Assembly: GCA_018266215.1 (NCBI GenBank)
Contig: JAFEAV010000035.1
Span: 1 to 57,856, forward strand
Direction of reading: 5' to 3'
Source of the DNA: Cyanobacteria bacterium SZAS LIN-3
Lineage (GTDB): Bacteria > Cyanobacteriota > Vampirovibrionia > Obscuribacterales > Obscuribacteraceae
Length of the DNA: 57,856 nucleotides
Under the pieces are notes generated by a model that was given only the letters and a program-made list of their open reading frames with translations, did no database searches and was not told the origin of the DNA. Below, one piece after another: positions 24,495 through 33,554 of the stretch (the first letter of the stretch is position 1; each line of letters opens with the position of its first letter). The position numbers were made by a program, and so were the translations under genes.

Positions 24495-25730
24495 CTATTC
24501 GTTTATGCCGATCTTCTTCAGCTCCTCGGGGCTGGGGAAACCGACAAAACAAAATCGCCGCGGATAAAAATCAGTGCTCTCGATCTTGTCACCAAGCACT
24601 GCAGCCACCGCGGCCCAGGTGCCGGATGCCATCACCTGACCACTCTGGGTGGAGACATTGACGTGCATGAAACTTAGCCTCTCCACCTCCGGCACGAGCG
24701 TTACCGGCACCCCTTCCGTGACCATGGCAGAAGTAATCAGCCCACCCTTTTTGTCTTCCTGCAAATCATAGGCGGCAACAAAGGTCTCATCCATTTCGTC
24801 GGCGACAATCTCAAAAAGAATGGGGCGCTGTTCGGCGTAAATTTTGGCCATGTATTCCAGGGTATAACGGCGAATAAGCGGCGCAAACTCCGAATCGGCC
24901 GCCGGCTGCCAGGCCTCAAAACGACCGTCCTTGCGCACCAGCGGAATCGGCGGCAACGTGGCATCAGCGTCAGCCAGTGCGGTTTTCAACCGCTCCATGC
25001 CGATGGTGGAATCACTGCCGGCAATAATCAGGCACTTTTCACTGACGGGCAAATAAATAGGCTCGCCCGCCACCGGGGCCGTGACCAAATCATCTATGAC
25101 AAGACGAGCGGCATGGTCACCAAAATGCCAGGCCGATTGATAGTAATGCAAGGTGCCTTTCTTATCACTCTTGGATTTCAGCCTGGCACCATCTGTGATA
25201 TCACGCAAATTAGAAATGGCGTCCTCAAAAATCTGCTTGTCCGTAACACCCCAATTTTTGATGGCGCGGTTTGTCACCATATAGGTCCGGCCGGGCGCAT
25301 TGACAAAGGCGATCAGGGCCAGATGCTCCGAAACCTGCAAATAAGGCACCGAATCCGGCTCGCGCAGTCTCTCACCCACAGCCAACTTGGACATACGGCG
25401 ATTGAGTTTATAGACTTCCCACAAGCTGACCATGCGCGCATCCAGAAGCGGCAGGACCCAGTTGTACTTATTGGGCAACGAAGTAGCTTTGCAAAGCGAG
25501 GCAATCAATGACTGAAGTTTGGCCTCGGCGGCCGTTTCATCGGCCTTTACATAGTCATGGTAATAGGGAGCCAGAAGTCGGCTGGCGACAAGCCTGCCGT
25601 CGGCATTGAGGAGACTGAGTTGCATGGCCTTGCGATCATATTGAATGTCCCACTTTTCTCCATCGGAAGACAAGCGGTCGCTCAGCATTTCGCTCAGCTT
25701 TGAGGCGAACTCCTCCAGACTAATTGCCAT
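24495..25730 (-). CDS. DUF1444-like protein, unknown function
   Basis: The 411 residues contain YMVTNRAIKNWGVTDKQIFEDAISNL, which resembles the conserved W-G-V-L-A-NL segment of the DUF1444 (YtpQ) family. That family's function is unknown. The first 20 residues form a helix (SLEEFASKLSEML) and no signal is present. ATG 25730 preceded by GGGGAG is preferred; the frame is open to 25781. It lies downstream of the membrane-TPR gene with a 59-nt gap and converges with the dehydrogenase, 12 nt apart. Confidence 0.6.
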   Translation of the reverse strand: MAISLEEFASKLSEMLSDRLSSDGEKWDIQYDRKAMQLSLLNADGRLVASRLLAPYYHDYVKADETAAEAKLQSLIASLCKATSLPNKYNWVLPLLDARMVSLWEVYKLNRRMSKLAVGERLREPDSVPYLQVSEHLALIAFVNAPGRTYMVTNRAIKNWGVTDKQIFEDAISNLRDITDGARLKSKSDKKGTLHYYQSAWHFGDHAARLVIDDLVTAPVAGEPIYLPVSEKCLIIAGSDSTIGMERLKTALADADATLPPIPLVRKDGRFEAWQPAADSEFAPLIRRYTLEYMAKIYAEQRPILFEIVADEMDETFVAAYDLQEDKKGGLITSAMVTEGVPVTLVPEVERLSFMHVNVSTQSGQVMASGTWAAVAAVLGDKIESTDFYPRRFCFVGFPSPEELKKIGINE

Positions 25731-25789
25731 TGAAAACTCCCCGCGGTGACCAAGATCATACGACATTCCGAGACTGAGCAATTTGGTCT

Positions 25790-26848
25790 TTATTTCAGCG
25801 AATCGATATTTCTGGAGATCTCGGCATGCCGGTCAGCATCTTCGTTCATGCCCAGATGCCTTTCAATTTGGGACAGCTGCTCATAAGCCAGCGATTCGGT
25901 GACATGAATGCGTGCATGCTCCCGGGCCATGTCCAGCGCCAGGGGATAGTCCTGCTTGGCCTGGGCAATATCGGCCAGGGTGTTCCAGAGGAAGCCGTCA
26001 TCAGCAAACTTTTCTTTGTATTCCGCCGACAATTTATTAAACTCATCCTGCTTTTCAGGTATATAAGCCAGGGCAGCCAATCTGCGAATCTTCCAGCGTT
26101 CATCAAATGGCTTGAAGAACACCATTCGATCGGCCATCGCCAGTTGCTGGGCGTAAAATTTAGTTTCTTTAGCCTCCTCATACAGCCTTGCTGCCAGAAT
26201 TGTGTTTAATGGCGCAATCATTGAACTGGTCTCAATATGCCAGAGAGCGGACGAAGGAAGCGCGACCCCATCAAGTGCTCCGGGAGAGCTCTGCTGGGCG
26301 TGCCACCGTGCCTCTAAAGCGAAACCGGCCAGGTTGGAAGCGGCCACAATAAAAGCCATGAACGGCACATAAAGTGCGGCCCGGCGCAGATTGCGTTGCG
26401 TCCTGGGGGCCAGAACATTGGACGAACCGAGTATTTTATTGTGATAAACGGCATATAAGCCGGCCTGGATCATGAGAATTGCCATTAGAACCAGGACAAC
26501 CATAGCTGGCCAGAGAAGAAACTCGCTGGTGCAGACAATCAACAACAGGGACACAATGGCCAGGCCCAGATAGAAAAAATTGAAAATCTGGCGCCCGCGG
26601 CGCTCCCAGAATGTATCGTCCGGAAAATTGACAGGGTGTTCTAAAAACTCAAGCGATATCGCTTGAGTTTTCGGCTGAAACTGAAGCGATATCGCTTGAG
26701 TTTCAAGAGCCACAGGCGGCGTTTTCGGAGCAGGGGCGGCAAAGTCCGGCTTATTAAGCTCAGCGGATGCACATGATGGCTCATCCTCGCCTTCCACCAA
26801 CTTGAAGTCGGTCTTACTTGCTTCCTGAAATATTTTGTCCGAGTTCAA
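25790..26848 (-). CDS. Membrane protein with TPR-like C-terminus and two translated palindromes
   Basis: A disordered N-terminus (1-75) precedes three to four membrane helices (about 87-185) and a helical TPR-like C-terminal domain (about 225-345). Within the N-terminal linker, residues 49-57 (ETQAISLQF) and 60-68 (KTQAISLEF) are repeats of one another. Both are encoded by the dispersed GCGATATCGC palindrome inserted in frame. The function is unknown; the neighbour downstream is the DUF1444-like gene and a divergent papain-fold gene starts 101 nt away. Confidence 0.7.
   Translation of the reverse strand: MNSDKIFQEASKTDFKLVEGEDEPSCASAELNKPDFAAPAPKTPPVALETQAISLQFQPKTQAISLEFLEHPVNFPDDTFWERRGRQIFNFFYLGLAIVSLLLIVCTSEFLLWPAMVVLVLMAILMIQAGLYAVYHNKILGSSNVLAPRTQRNLRRAALYVPFMAFIVAASNLAGFALEARWHAQQSSPGALDGVALPSSALWHIETSSMIAPLNTILAARLYEEAKETKFYAQQLAMADRMVFFKPFDERWKIRRLAALAYIPEKQDEFNKLSAEYKEKFADDGFLWNTLADIAQAKQDYPLALDMAREHARIHVTESLAYEQLSQIERHLGMNEDADRHAEISRNIDSLK
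26644..26671. repeat. Dispersed palindrome, copy 2 (inside a CDS)
   Basis: A perfect 28-bp palindrome with arm AAAACTCAAGCGAT. It encodes residues 60-68 of the minus-strand membrane protein. Confidence 0.9.
26677..26704. repeat. Dispersed palindrome, copy 3 (inside a CDS)
   Basis: A 28-bp palindrome with one mismatch (left arm GAAACTGAAGCGAT). It is 5 bp from copy 2 and encodes residues 49-57 of the same protein. Confidence 0.9.
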
Positions 26849-26949
26849 GCAACTTACTCCAGGACGTCAGGCAGTATTGCCATCTTAACTGATACTCAAA
26901 AAAAGCTGGGATAATCAAACCTGGTTTACCCGGGTCACCGAGGAGCTCC

Positions 26950-28041
26950 ATGTCATCTTTTTCCCCGTCTCCCACCAGTACAACCGTTCAGCGGACGACA
27001 GCCTATTTTGCGCTTATAAAAGCGGCCAACACCATTACTTACACATGGCTCTTGCTGTTGACCTGGAGATTCATAAGCCACAGCCTTGATTGGAAACTTT
27101 CCACCGGCTGCGTAGTTGTCAGCGGAGCGTGGCTGGTCATGACGCGCATCAGGGTTGACCATTTATTGCAGACATATTTTGATGTTCTGTCTCGCATCGA
27201 AATACAGGTGCCGGTGGTCATTGGCATGATTTTGAGCGTGGTGGCCATCTTTTGCACCGACTACCGGCCATTTTTCCGGGTGGCGGCGGCGGGAGAGATC
27301 GCCTTCTGGATTTACATATATGCGCTCTATCGCCGGAACCAGAGCCGCTTCAAGAAGCAGGGATATGGCCCGGTGCCGCGCAATACATGGATCAATCCGC
27401 CGGCGGAAGTATTGCGGGCTGGAGACTTGATTTTGACGAGCGGCAACATTGCCCGCGAATTGCACGAAAGTGTCGGACACGCCGAGATGGTGATTGAAAT
27501 GCCCGACGGCAAAAAGATGCTGTTCAGTTCGTACATGGAGAAAGGGACGAAGATTCATCCCATTGAAGAGGTAACTGAGAAGCGGCAGAAAGGCCACTAT
27601 ATCGCCCTGCATTTGAAGAAACCCTGGACGCCGGAGGAAAGCGCGCGGGCCACGCAGATCGCCGAAGAGATGGTGGCGGCCAATTTGAAATGGGCCAGGG
27701 AAGAAAACGAGCGCATTTTTAAGAGAATAGACTGGCTGCCTCTGCCGACAAAATACAAAGACGTGCTCAAGGAGAAGCTGAAAACCAGCGGCTATGACTG
27801 GTTCGGCACCTTCATGGGGCGCACGACAGAGAACCGCTGGACATGTATCGGCGCGGCCCTGGTGCTCTATCATCGTATGGGCATCCGCACAAATCCTTAC
27901 GGAACCGGCCTGCTGGGCTTCGGCACCAGCATTCTCGATCCGATTTTGCCGGTGCGCTTTCTGGCCGATCCGGCCTTTGAGCTTATCACCACCAGCGATA
28001 CCACTACAGCCAAAATTGAAACTAGTGCCGGGAGCCCATGA
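26950..28041 (+). CDS. Membrane protein with permuted NlpC/P60 (YiiX/LRAT-like) domain
   Basis: Four hydrophobic helices in residues 25-130 are followed by a soluble domain. This starts LRAGDLILTSGN, continues to SVGHAEMVIE with the likely catalytic His, and later has RWTCIGAALV with the likely nucleophile Cys. His before Cys is the order in circularly permuted papain-fold enzymes (YiiX/YebB/LRAT group), which act on peptides or lipid acyl groups. GAGGAG lies 4 nt before ATG 26950. The 3' end overlaps the convergent TPR gene by 20 bp. Activity is inferred. Confidence 0.65.
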   Translation: MSSFSPSPTSTTVQRTTAYFALIKAANTITYTWLLLLTWRFISHSLDWKLSTGCVVVSGAWLVMTRIRVDHLLQTYFDVLSRIEIQVPVVIGMILSVVAIFCTDYRPFFRVAAAGEIAFWIYIYALYRRNQSRFKKQGYGPVPRNTWINPPAEVLRAGDLILTSGNIARELHESVGHAEMVIEMPDGKKMLFSSYMEKGTKIHPIEEVTEKRQKGHYIALHLKKPWTPEESARATQIAEEMVAANLKWAREENERIFKRIDWLPLPTKYKDVLKEKLKTSGYDWFGTFMGRTTENRWTCIGAALVLYHRMGIRTNPYGTGLLGFGTSILDPILPVRFLADPAFELITTSDTTTAKIETSAGSP

Positions 28042-28945
28042 GTTCGTCTGCGGTGTCGCTGCTGTATCGTAAATGAGCCTTGCGGTCGGCTTCCGCCAGG
28101 GCTTTTTTCCCCTGGTGCTCGTAACATTTAGCCCGCTCAAGCAGTACGTGCGAGAGCAAAACTTCTTCTTCCGCTCGGCCTTTTGCGACCCCATTCTGGG
28201 CTATACGCAGGGCATAATTGCAATTTTTTTCGCCCTCGCTCCACTGTTGCAACTGATCAAAACACTGGGCGCGACAGAGCCAGAATTTGGCGTCGCTGAG
28301 ACGTTCGGGGAAGTTTACACCACTGTCGAGCAGGGCAATCGCCTCTTTGACCTTGCCCTGCCGGCGCAGGACTTCGGCGCCGACGCTGAGGTAGGTGCGT
28401 TTGCGATCCGAATTGAATGAAGCGGCCGTCTTGTAGTCCGGTACCGCCGCCTCCCATTTGCCCATGGCGCACCTGTAATCGGCTCGCTGAGCGTAAAGAT
28501 CGGCGTTCGGGGCCAGGGCAATAGCCTGGTCCAGTATTTCGATAGCTTTTTCGTAGCGCTCGACCTGGCTGTATGAGCCGGCGATCAAACTCAGGGAATC
28601 GCCCCGCCCCTCAAACTTTGTGCACTTATCAAACTCCTGCACCGCCAGCTCGGGCTCGCGGTCGGCACGAAAAGCCAATCCCCGCAGCGTGTGCATCCGA
28701 TTGCTGTTGGCTGGCGTAATTTTCACCTTGTCGATGAGACGTCTGGCTTCAGCACCCCGGTGCTTATCGATCCAGTACCAGATGCGGGACAACGGTAATT
28801 CACCCTGTTCCTGCTGGCCGAGCCGGGCATTGGGGGATGCAGTCGCTCTGTCACCTGCCAGGACCGGCGCCACCGCCAGCGCCACCACGCCAGTCGTCAG
28901 AGCCAGGGACATACAGGAGGACATAATTCGCTGCGAAAAGTTCAA
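28022..28945 (-). CDS. Secreted TPR protein (paralogue A)
   Basis: A signal peptide (residues 1-31) is followed by six or so TPR-like helical pairs, which mediate protein contacts. The C-terminal part (VLLERAKCYEHQGKKALAEADRK) aligns closely with the gene immediately upstream (SLLERAKCYDHLGKKDLAAADR), so the two arose by tandem duplication. A single Cys lies in the signal peptide. It overlaps the convergent papain-fold gene by 20 bp. Partner and role are unknown. Confidence 0.8.
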   Translation of the reverse strand: MNFSQRIMSSCMSLALTTGVVALAVAPVLAGDRATASPNARLGQQEQGELPLSRIWYWIDKHRGAEARRLIDKVKITPANSNRMHTLRGLAFRADREPELAVQEFDKCTKFEGRGDSLSLIAGSYSQVERYEKAIEILDQAIALAPNADLYAQRADYRCAMGKWEAAVPDYKTAASFNSDRKRTYLSVGAEVLRRQGKVKEAIALLDSGVNFPERLSDAKFWLCRAQCFDQLQQWSEGEKNCNYALRIAQNGVAKGRAEEEVLLSHVLLERAKCYEHQGKKALAEADRKAHLRYSSDTADELMGSRH

Positions 28946-28978
28946 ACCAGGGGCCTCTCTCGAGAAATTCGCCTGCCA

Positions 28979-29914
28979 CTATTTACCCATAAAGTCGTCT
29001 TCCACTTCACTGCTAAACTTACCGTTTTCAGCGCGATCCGCGGCGGCCAGATCCTTTTTGCCCAGGTGGTCATAGCATTTCGCCCGCTCCAGCAGCGAAC
29101 GAGAAACGAAAATCTGACCGGCCCGTTCACTACCATTACGGCAGCCCGCCAGGGATACTTGTAAGGCATGGCTGCAAGCTTCCACGGCCTGGTTCCACTG
29201 ACCAAGATCCTCGTAGCAGACGGCTTTAGCCAGGAAAAATGGGCCGTCACCGGAATGGTCCTGGTTGGCGTCACCCATTTTGAGAACCGCCAGCGCTTCC
29301 TTTGGCTTGTTCTGCCGACGCAGTATTTCAGCGGCGCGAGAAAGAAGGCCGCGACTCTTCGTCTCCTGCATTTTGGCGGCGGCGATCAAATCCTGCAGGG
29401 CCAGCTCCGGCTTGCCGACGGCGGTATAGCAGCGTCCACGCAGCTCCAGACAATCAAAATTGGGATGTTTCTTGATAAGCGGCGTAAGAATCTTGAGAGT
29501 CTTGTCGTACTGTTCCAGATACATGTACGTCTCCGCAATCTGTGCCTGTCCCTCGATGCTCAGTTCGCCCAGATCAGTGCATTTGTCGAACTGCTCGCCG
29601 GCTTCTTCATAGCGCTTTTCGCATTTGCGCGACATGCCCCGCCAGAAGTCCACGACATTGCGATTGGTGGCCGTCACCCTGATAGGGAAGAGAATCTGAC
29701 GGATGGCGGCGCCGTTTTTCCTCTGACGCTCCGCCGTTAATTTAGCGATCGGCAGAGTGCGATTGCCGGGGGTATCCGGCACGGCATAGCGGGCGGCTTC
29801 AATTTCGGCCTCTTTGTCTTTCTCACCGGCGCCGGCTGAGGCCTCCGGCACCGCGAGGGCCGCAGCGAGAGCAAGACAGAGACTCAACGACAAAAAATAT
29901 CTGCTGACGAACAT
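28979..29914 (-). CDS. Secreted TPR protein (paralogue B)
   Basis: The start at ATG 29914 gives a clear signal peptide (FLSLSLCLALAAALAVPEASA, cleavage about residue 25). The mature protein is TPR-like repeats, including AEQFDKCTDLGELSIEGQAQIAETY-type and RGRCYTAVGKPELALQDL-type units. It is a paralogue of the gene 33 nt downstream; both end in a conserved D/ExDD/ELMG tail. The two are probably co-transcribed. Confidence 0.8.
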   Translation of the reverse strand: MFVSRYFLSLSLCLALAAALAVPEASAGAGEKDKEAEIEAARYAVPDTPGNRTLPIAKLTAERQRKNGAAIRQILFPIRVTATNRNVVDFWRGMSRKCEKRYEEAGEQFDKCTDLGELSIEGQAQIAETYMYLEQYDKTLKILTPLIKKHPNFDCLELRGRCYTAVGKPELALQDLIAAAKMQETKSRGLLSRAAEILRRQNKPKEALAVLKMGDANQDHSGDGPFFLAKAVCYEDLGQWNQAVEACSHALQVSLAGCRNGSERAGQIFVSRSLLERAKCYDHLGKKDLAAADRAENGKFSSEVEDDFMGK

Positions 29915-30061
29915 CGAAGGGCCTTCCCGGTTGAACGCCCTTAAGGGTAGCAGTTTCGCTCTGCTTTTCGCATTTGCAACTATCCCAAATAGCATATAAA
30001 AGTCCGAGAAAAATCCATAAAAAGCGCCGGCGGCAGCTCTATGGACTTTTTCTCGAGGGCC

Positions 30062-30895
30062 TCAGTTGAGGTTGACCGTTACCCAGGGCGCATGTTGACG
30101 CAGCAATTCAGTGACACAGACACTGACAATACCGGCAGCCATCAAACGAGCCGTTTTAAACTCCGCGGTCACGGCACCACGGGCGGGGTCATCCAGAAAT
30201 TGACCGAATTCAACCGCTTCCAGGGCAAAAGCGCTCAGGGAGGCGAGAATATTGGCCTCGGTGAATTCCAGCGCCTGCAAGCAGGTAGAGGCCATCGTCA
30301 AGTCGGTTGACTCCAGAGCAGCCCGGGTGCGCTTGAGATAGGCACGGCTGAGCTCCAGGGCCAGCCTGTTGGCTGTAGCCGAGCGCCGCCCCTGCTGGGG
30401 ATCGAGTTCCTGCAAGATTGCCTGAACATACTCACGGCTGGAATTGAAATGCGAAACCGTTTTGCCCGCATCCACCGGATTATTCAAAGCCGGCATGGCA
30501 GTGCCCCTGGCGGCCATCAGCAGAATGGAAGCCTTGTGCAAACATGACTGGGCCTGTTCGATGATCCTGGCCTGCACCGTTGCCACACGGTTCAAGCCCT
30601 CGGCAACGCCCAGCGTATAAGCACTGCGGTATTCCCACTGCGCCTCATCCGGCAGCTGCTTCATTTTGTCGATTTCACGCAGGGCCAGACGGATGTCTTC
30701 GTCGATGAGAGCCTCGACCCTGCGGCTCAAATAGACAAGGAAAGTGACTGCACTGGCCATTGTGCGCGCGTCGGCGGTGGAGCCGGTGCAAACCAGACGA
30801 TTGACGGCATCGTCGAGAGCCATGAGCTGCATCCTGCGAGCCTGGCTGTGGGCTTGGGTCAACCGCAGCTGACTCAAGGCGTTTTCTTCGTTCAT
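30062..30895 (-). CDS. Unknown helical protein, third gene of the YYxFRP operon
   Basis: Not recognised. The 277 residues are all-helical by composition, without signal, membrane helix or motif. ATG 30895 (MNEENALSQL) is preferred over the longer frame, whose extra N-terminus overlaps the small upstream gene. It lies 28 nt after that gene and completes an operon of three. Confidence 0.6.
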   Translation of the reverse strand: MNEENALSQLRLTQAHSQARRMQLMALDDAVNRLVCTGSTADARTMASAVTFLVYLSRRVEALIDEDIRLALREIDKMKQLPDEAQWEYRSAYTLGVAEGLNRVATVQARIIEQAQSCLHKASILLMAARGTAMPALNNPVDAGKTVSHFNSSREYVQAILQELDPQQGRRSATANRLALELSRAYLKRTRAALESTDLTMASTCLQALEFTEANILASLSAFALEAVEFGQFLDDPARGAVTAEFKTARLMAAGIVSVCVTELLRQHAPWVTVNLN

Positions 30896-30923
30896 GTCAA
30901 ATTGATTAAAATGGTGAGTTTTG

Positions 30924-31196
30924 TCAGCGTGAGAGCGGACGAAAGAAATAGTAATTGCCGTCGCTGTGATCGCGCACGAGGTCGTAGGTCCAGCCGTTGT
31001 TTTTGGCCTCCTGCAAAAGCGCTGTTTCCACTTCCTCGCCGCCAAATTCGGCTTGCTTGAAAGTGAAGGCCTTGCCCTTCAGAGCGGTGGCTTTGGCGAT
31101 CAGGCGCAGGCGCGCGATTTTGATGGCACTGTCTTTGCCGATAACTGATTCGCGGATCTGGTCCGGTGTGGGGATTTGATTGATGTTCATGTTCAT
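30924..31196 (-). CDS. Small protein with C-terminal YYxFRP module
   Basis: The 90 residues begin with a helical segment (IPTPDQIRESVIGKDSAI, a Nif11-like feel but without its hallmark) and end in a module of about 38 residues. That module reads VETALLQEAKNNGW, then DHSDGNYYFFRP. The C-terminus of the gene just upstream has the same pattern, so the module is shared. The start could be either of two ATGs two codons apart. The function is unknown; its size and neighbours suggest a regulator or small-molecule-binding partner, which is inference. Confidence 0.7.
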   Translation of the reverse strand: MNMNINQIPTPDQIRESVIGKDSAIKIARLRLIAKATALKGKAFTFKQAEFGGEEVETALLQEAKNNGWTYDLVRDHSDGNYYFFRPLSR

Positions 31197-31247
31197 GGTC
31201 AGTGATTTAAGTTTTTATTGAAAAATGGATTTTGAACCCCTTTGCGC

Positions 31248-32036
31248 TCAAGCAAAAACCGGCCGGAAGTCATAGTAGACGCCACGACTGCCGTCGATTA
31301 TTTTGGTCGCCGAAAAACCCGCCGACTCGACCTCTTGCACGAATGCTCTTTCCAGTACCGGCGAGGCAAATTGCTTTTGCCATTTGATAAAAGCCTGTCG
31401 ATTTGCCACTCTGAAGCGAGCGCTCTCTTTCGTTTCCGCGATGTCGAAGACCTCGGCTTCGAGAGCTTCGACGCGGGGCAGCGATTGAAATATTTCCAGC
31501 AATAACCGGGCCACAAAAACGCAGGCGTCAGCCTCGGTCAAATCGGAGCCGGCAAGAATGGCCTGCACAGCCAGATGACAGGCTCGCACGGCCAGACGAG
31601 CGCTGCGGGTGAGAGCAACCGTGCCGCCGTGACCGCCGTAATAACTGGCAAAACCAAGGGCGACAGCCGCCGCGGCACCCGGGCCACCGTTACCGGAACA
31701 CAGCAACTGGCTTGCAAAAGCCGACCAGGCATCGTCCATGGAAGCGCCGACCGGCATGGCCCGGACGAGGTCCAGGGCCCAGTGTTCAGCGGCGCTTACA
31801 GGCATACGGGCGACCAGGTGTTCACTCACCATGAGAAGCCAGACGGGCATGCCAAACTGCTCGGACATTGCCGGGTAGTACTGACGCAGTGGTTGGTCCC
31901 AGTCGGTATCCGGGTCCTCCACGTCTTCGACGCGTACAATTTCGCCGTCTCTGACGACTCTGGTTGCTTCCAACAGAACGTCGGCCTTGATTGCGCTGTC
32001 CCCATGAAAGGCAGCTACTTTGTTCAAATTGTTCAT
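31248..32036 (-). CDS. Unknown helical protein with C-terminal YYxFRP module
   Basis: Not recognised. ATG 32036 gives 262 residues: a helical body including a Gly/Ala-rich segment (NGGPGAAAAVALGFASYYGGHGG, about 125-148) and a C-terminal module. The module reads LERAFVQEVESAGF, then DGSRGVYYDFRP, matching the 90-residue protein of the next gene (gap 51 nt). Its promoter region holds two direct repeats of CTGGCACCAG. It is the first gene of the operon. Confidence 0.65.
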   Translation of the reverse strand: MNNLNKVAAFHGDSAIKADVLLEATRVVRDGEIVRVEDVEDPDTDWDQPLRQYYPAMSEQFGMPVWLLMVSEHLVARMPVSAAEHWALDLVRAMPVGASMDDAWSAFASQLLCSGNGGPGAAAAVALGFASYYGGHGGTVALTRSARLAVRACHLAVQAILAGSDLTEADACVFVARLLLEIFQSLPRVEALEAEVFDIAETKESARFRVANRQAFIKWQKQFASPVLERAFVQEVESAGFSATKIIDGSRGVYYDFRPVFA

Positions 32037-32442
32037 TTGTGTGAGGGTTTTGATGAGCGATTGATTTTTCCGTGGATAGAGAAAAAGAGATTGAATAACT
32101 CTATCTAGGTCGGCTCGACCGGCCCGGCGCAAGGGCCGGCTGGGCATGTCCACCGCGGCCCTCACCGCACAGGCCGGGAAACCGCCGTGCCCCGGGCAAA
32201 TCCCGGATCCGCGAAGCGAGTTACTTTACGTGGTTAACAGTGCCGATATCTCGTTTTATACTATAAGCCATAATATCTACACGAAAAGAAAAACGAGTCC
32301 TGGCACCAGCTGAACAATCGGCAAAGCGACTGTTATGACTGGCACCAGGCACGTTCTTCTCTCTCTCTGATTTCGCTCGCGCTCTCTCATGCTCACAAAC
32401 TCTTCCGCCCGAACCTCAGGGTACAACCCTCAAGTCAGGCCC
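32037..32442. other. Intergenic region with repeats, no gene
   Basis: About 400 bases between co-directional minus-strand genes. It holds a GC-rich segment near 32115-32215 and an AT-rich segment near 32245-32290 that could contain the promoter of the operon below. Two direct repeats lie at 32300 and 32339. Confidence 0.45.
32300..32348. repeat. Two direct repeats of CTGGCACCAG
   Basis: CTGGCACCAG occurs at 32300-32309 and 32339-32348, 39 bp apart (nearly four helical turns). Each copy is itself an inverted repeat (CTGG/CCAG). The spacing would suit cooperative binding by a dimeric regulator of the minus-strand operon starting at 32036. Confidence 0.45.
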
Positions 32443-33177
32443 TCAAGCGCCGTGGAACAGGATCATCAGTCCAACCACGAGGCCGAAGATTGCGGTGAGG
32501 ATGCAAGTCACAAGGTAGAACGCCTTGCGATACTTGGCCATCTTCAAGCTGTAGGCCGAAGCCCAGGCAAAGAGCATGTTGCCGGCAACCATGCCGAGGC
32601 AGAAAGCGCTGATGATGAGAGAACCAGAAAGCGAAAGCCCGGCCGCCGAAACCGACGAGAGAGCCGCCAGCTGAGTGGGGGTCTCGACGCCGATGCCGTG
32701 CAGCATACCCAGACCGAAGTAGGTCTTGGTACCGAGCTGCTCGGGGACGTGCTTGGGCTCGTAGCACTCGGGATGGCCGGCCAGGCGGCAGTACATCCGG
32801 TTGAGCCAGTTGCGCAGACGAACGATCAGTTCGAAGACGATGCGCCAGCGGCTCTTGAGCTCGACTTCGTCACCCTTCTTGAAGAGCTGGTAAATGACGT
32901 TGCCGGCCAGGAAGAGCATGGTGATGCCGACGAACTTTTCGATGACGTGGTCGACGCTTTCCGGCAGGTAAACACCGATGGTGACTGCCAGGAAGCCGAG
33001 GACGATGACCACTAAACAGTGCCCCAGCGAGTAGAGCATAGAGCCGCGGATGCCGCTTTTGGCGTCCTTTTCGCTGGAGATGATGTCGGTGATGGCTGCC
33101 AGATGGTCGGTTTCGAAACCATGGCGGAAGCCCAACGCCAACATGGAGAAATAGAAAAACAGGCCGATGTGTTCCAT
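32443..33177 (-). CDS. NiCoT-like nickel/cobalt transporter
   Basis: The 244-residue membrane protein carries RHGFETDHLAAI (about 18-29), matching the HX4DH motif in helix II that defines NiCoT-type transporters and is needed for Ni/Co uptake. A second GMLHGIGVETP motif around 155-166 supports this. About six to seven helices are seen with a charged cytoplasmic loop near 105-145. AAGGA precedes ATG 33177. No metalloenzyme gene is adjacent, so the metal user is unknown. Confidence 0.8.
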   Translation of the reverse strand: MEHIGLFFYFSMLALGFRHGFETDHLAAITDIISSEKDAKSGIRGSMLYSLGHCLVVIVLGFLAVTIGVYLPESVDHVIEKFVGITMLFLAGNVIYQLFKKGDEVELKSRWRIVFELIVRLRNWLNRMYCRLAGHPECYEPKHVPEQLGTKTYFGLGMLHGIGVETPTQLAALSSVSAAGLSLSGSLIISAFCLGMVAGNMLFAWASAYSLKMAKYRKAFYLVTCILTAIFGLVVGLMILFHGA

Positions 33178-33554
33178 GATGAGGTCCTTTGGGTTAACTG
33201 CGCTTTCGCGACGAGCGAAAGTGGCCTGACGAAGCGCAGCTTCAACCAGGGCGTGCAGAGTTTGTTAGAGACTGAGTTAGAGAAAGAGACGCGTTTGAGC
33301 GATGGCAACCCGCAGGCGAACGGTCAAGCACAGACGACTCAGAGAGGGGTCGTGGCCAGGACTGATGAGGAGCTGGTTAGTGCTTAACTGTTGTGGATAC
33401 CTGTGGGATTGAAAGGGTGAAAATGTAATTCCACCGTACCTTCAGGAGATCAGCCTAAGCAAATAAAATCAGGCCAGTAGTCTTAAATACTCTGGCTTAC
33501 AACTCTTCTCTTAGCTAATTTGATCTCACGCAAGCTGCGCGAAGTCCGACAAAT
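33178..33554. other. Intergenic region, nothing recognised
   Basis: About 375 bases upstream of the NiCoT-like gene. It should contain that gene's promoter. I see no gene, hairpin or metal-responsive operator I can name. Confidence 0.45.
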
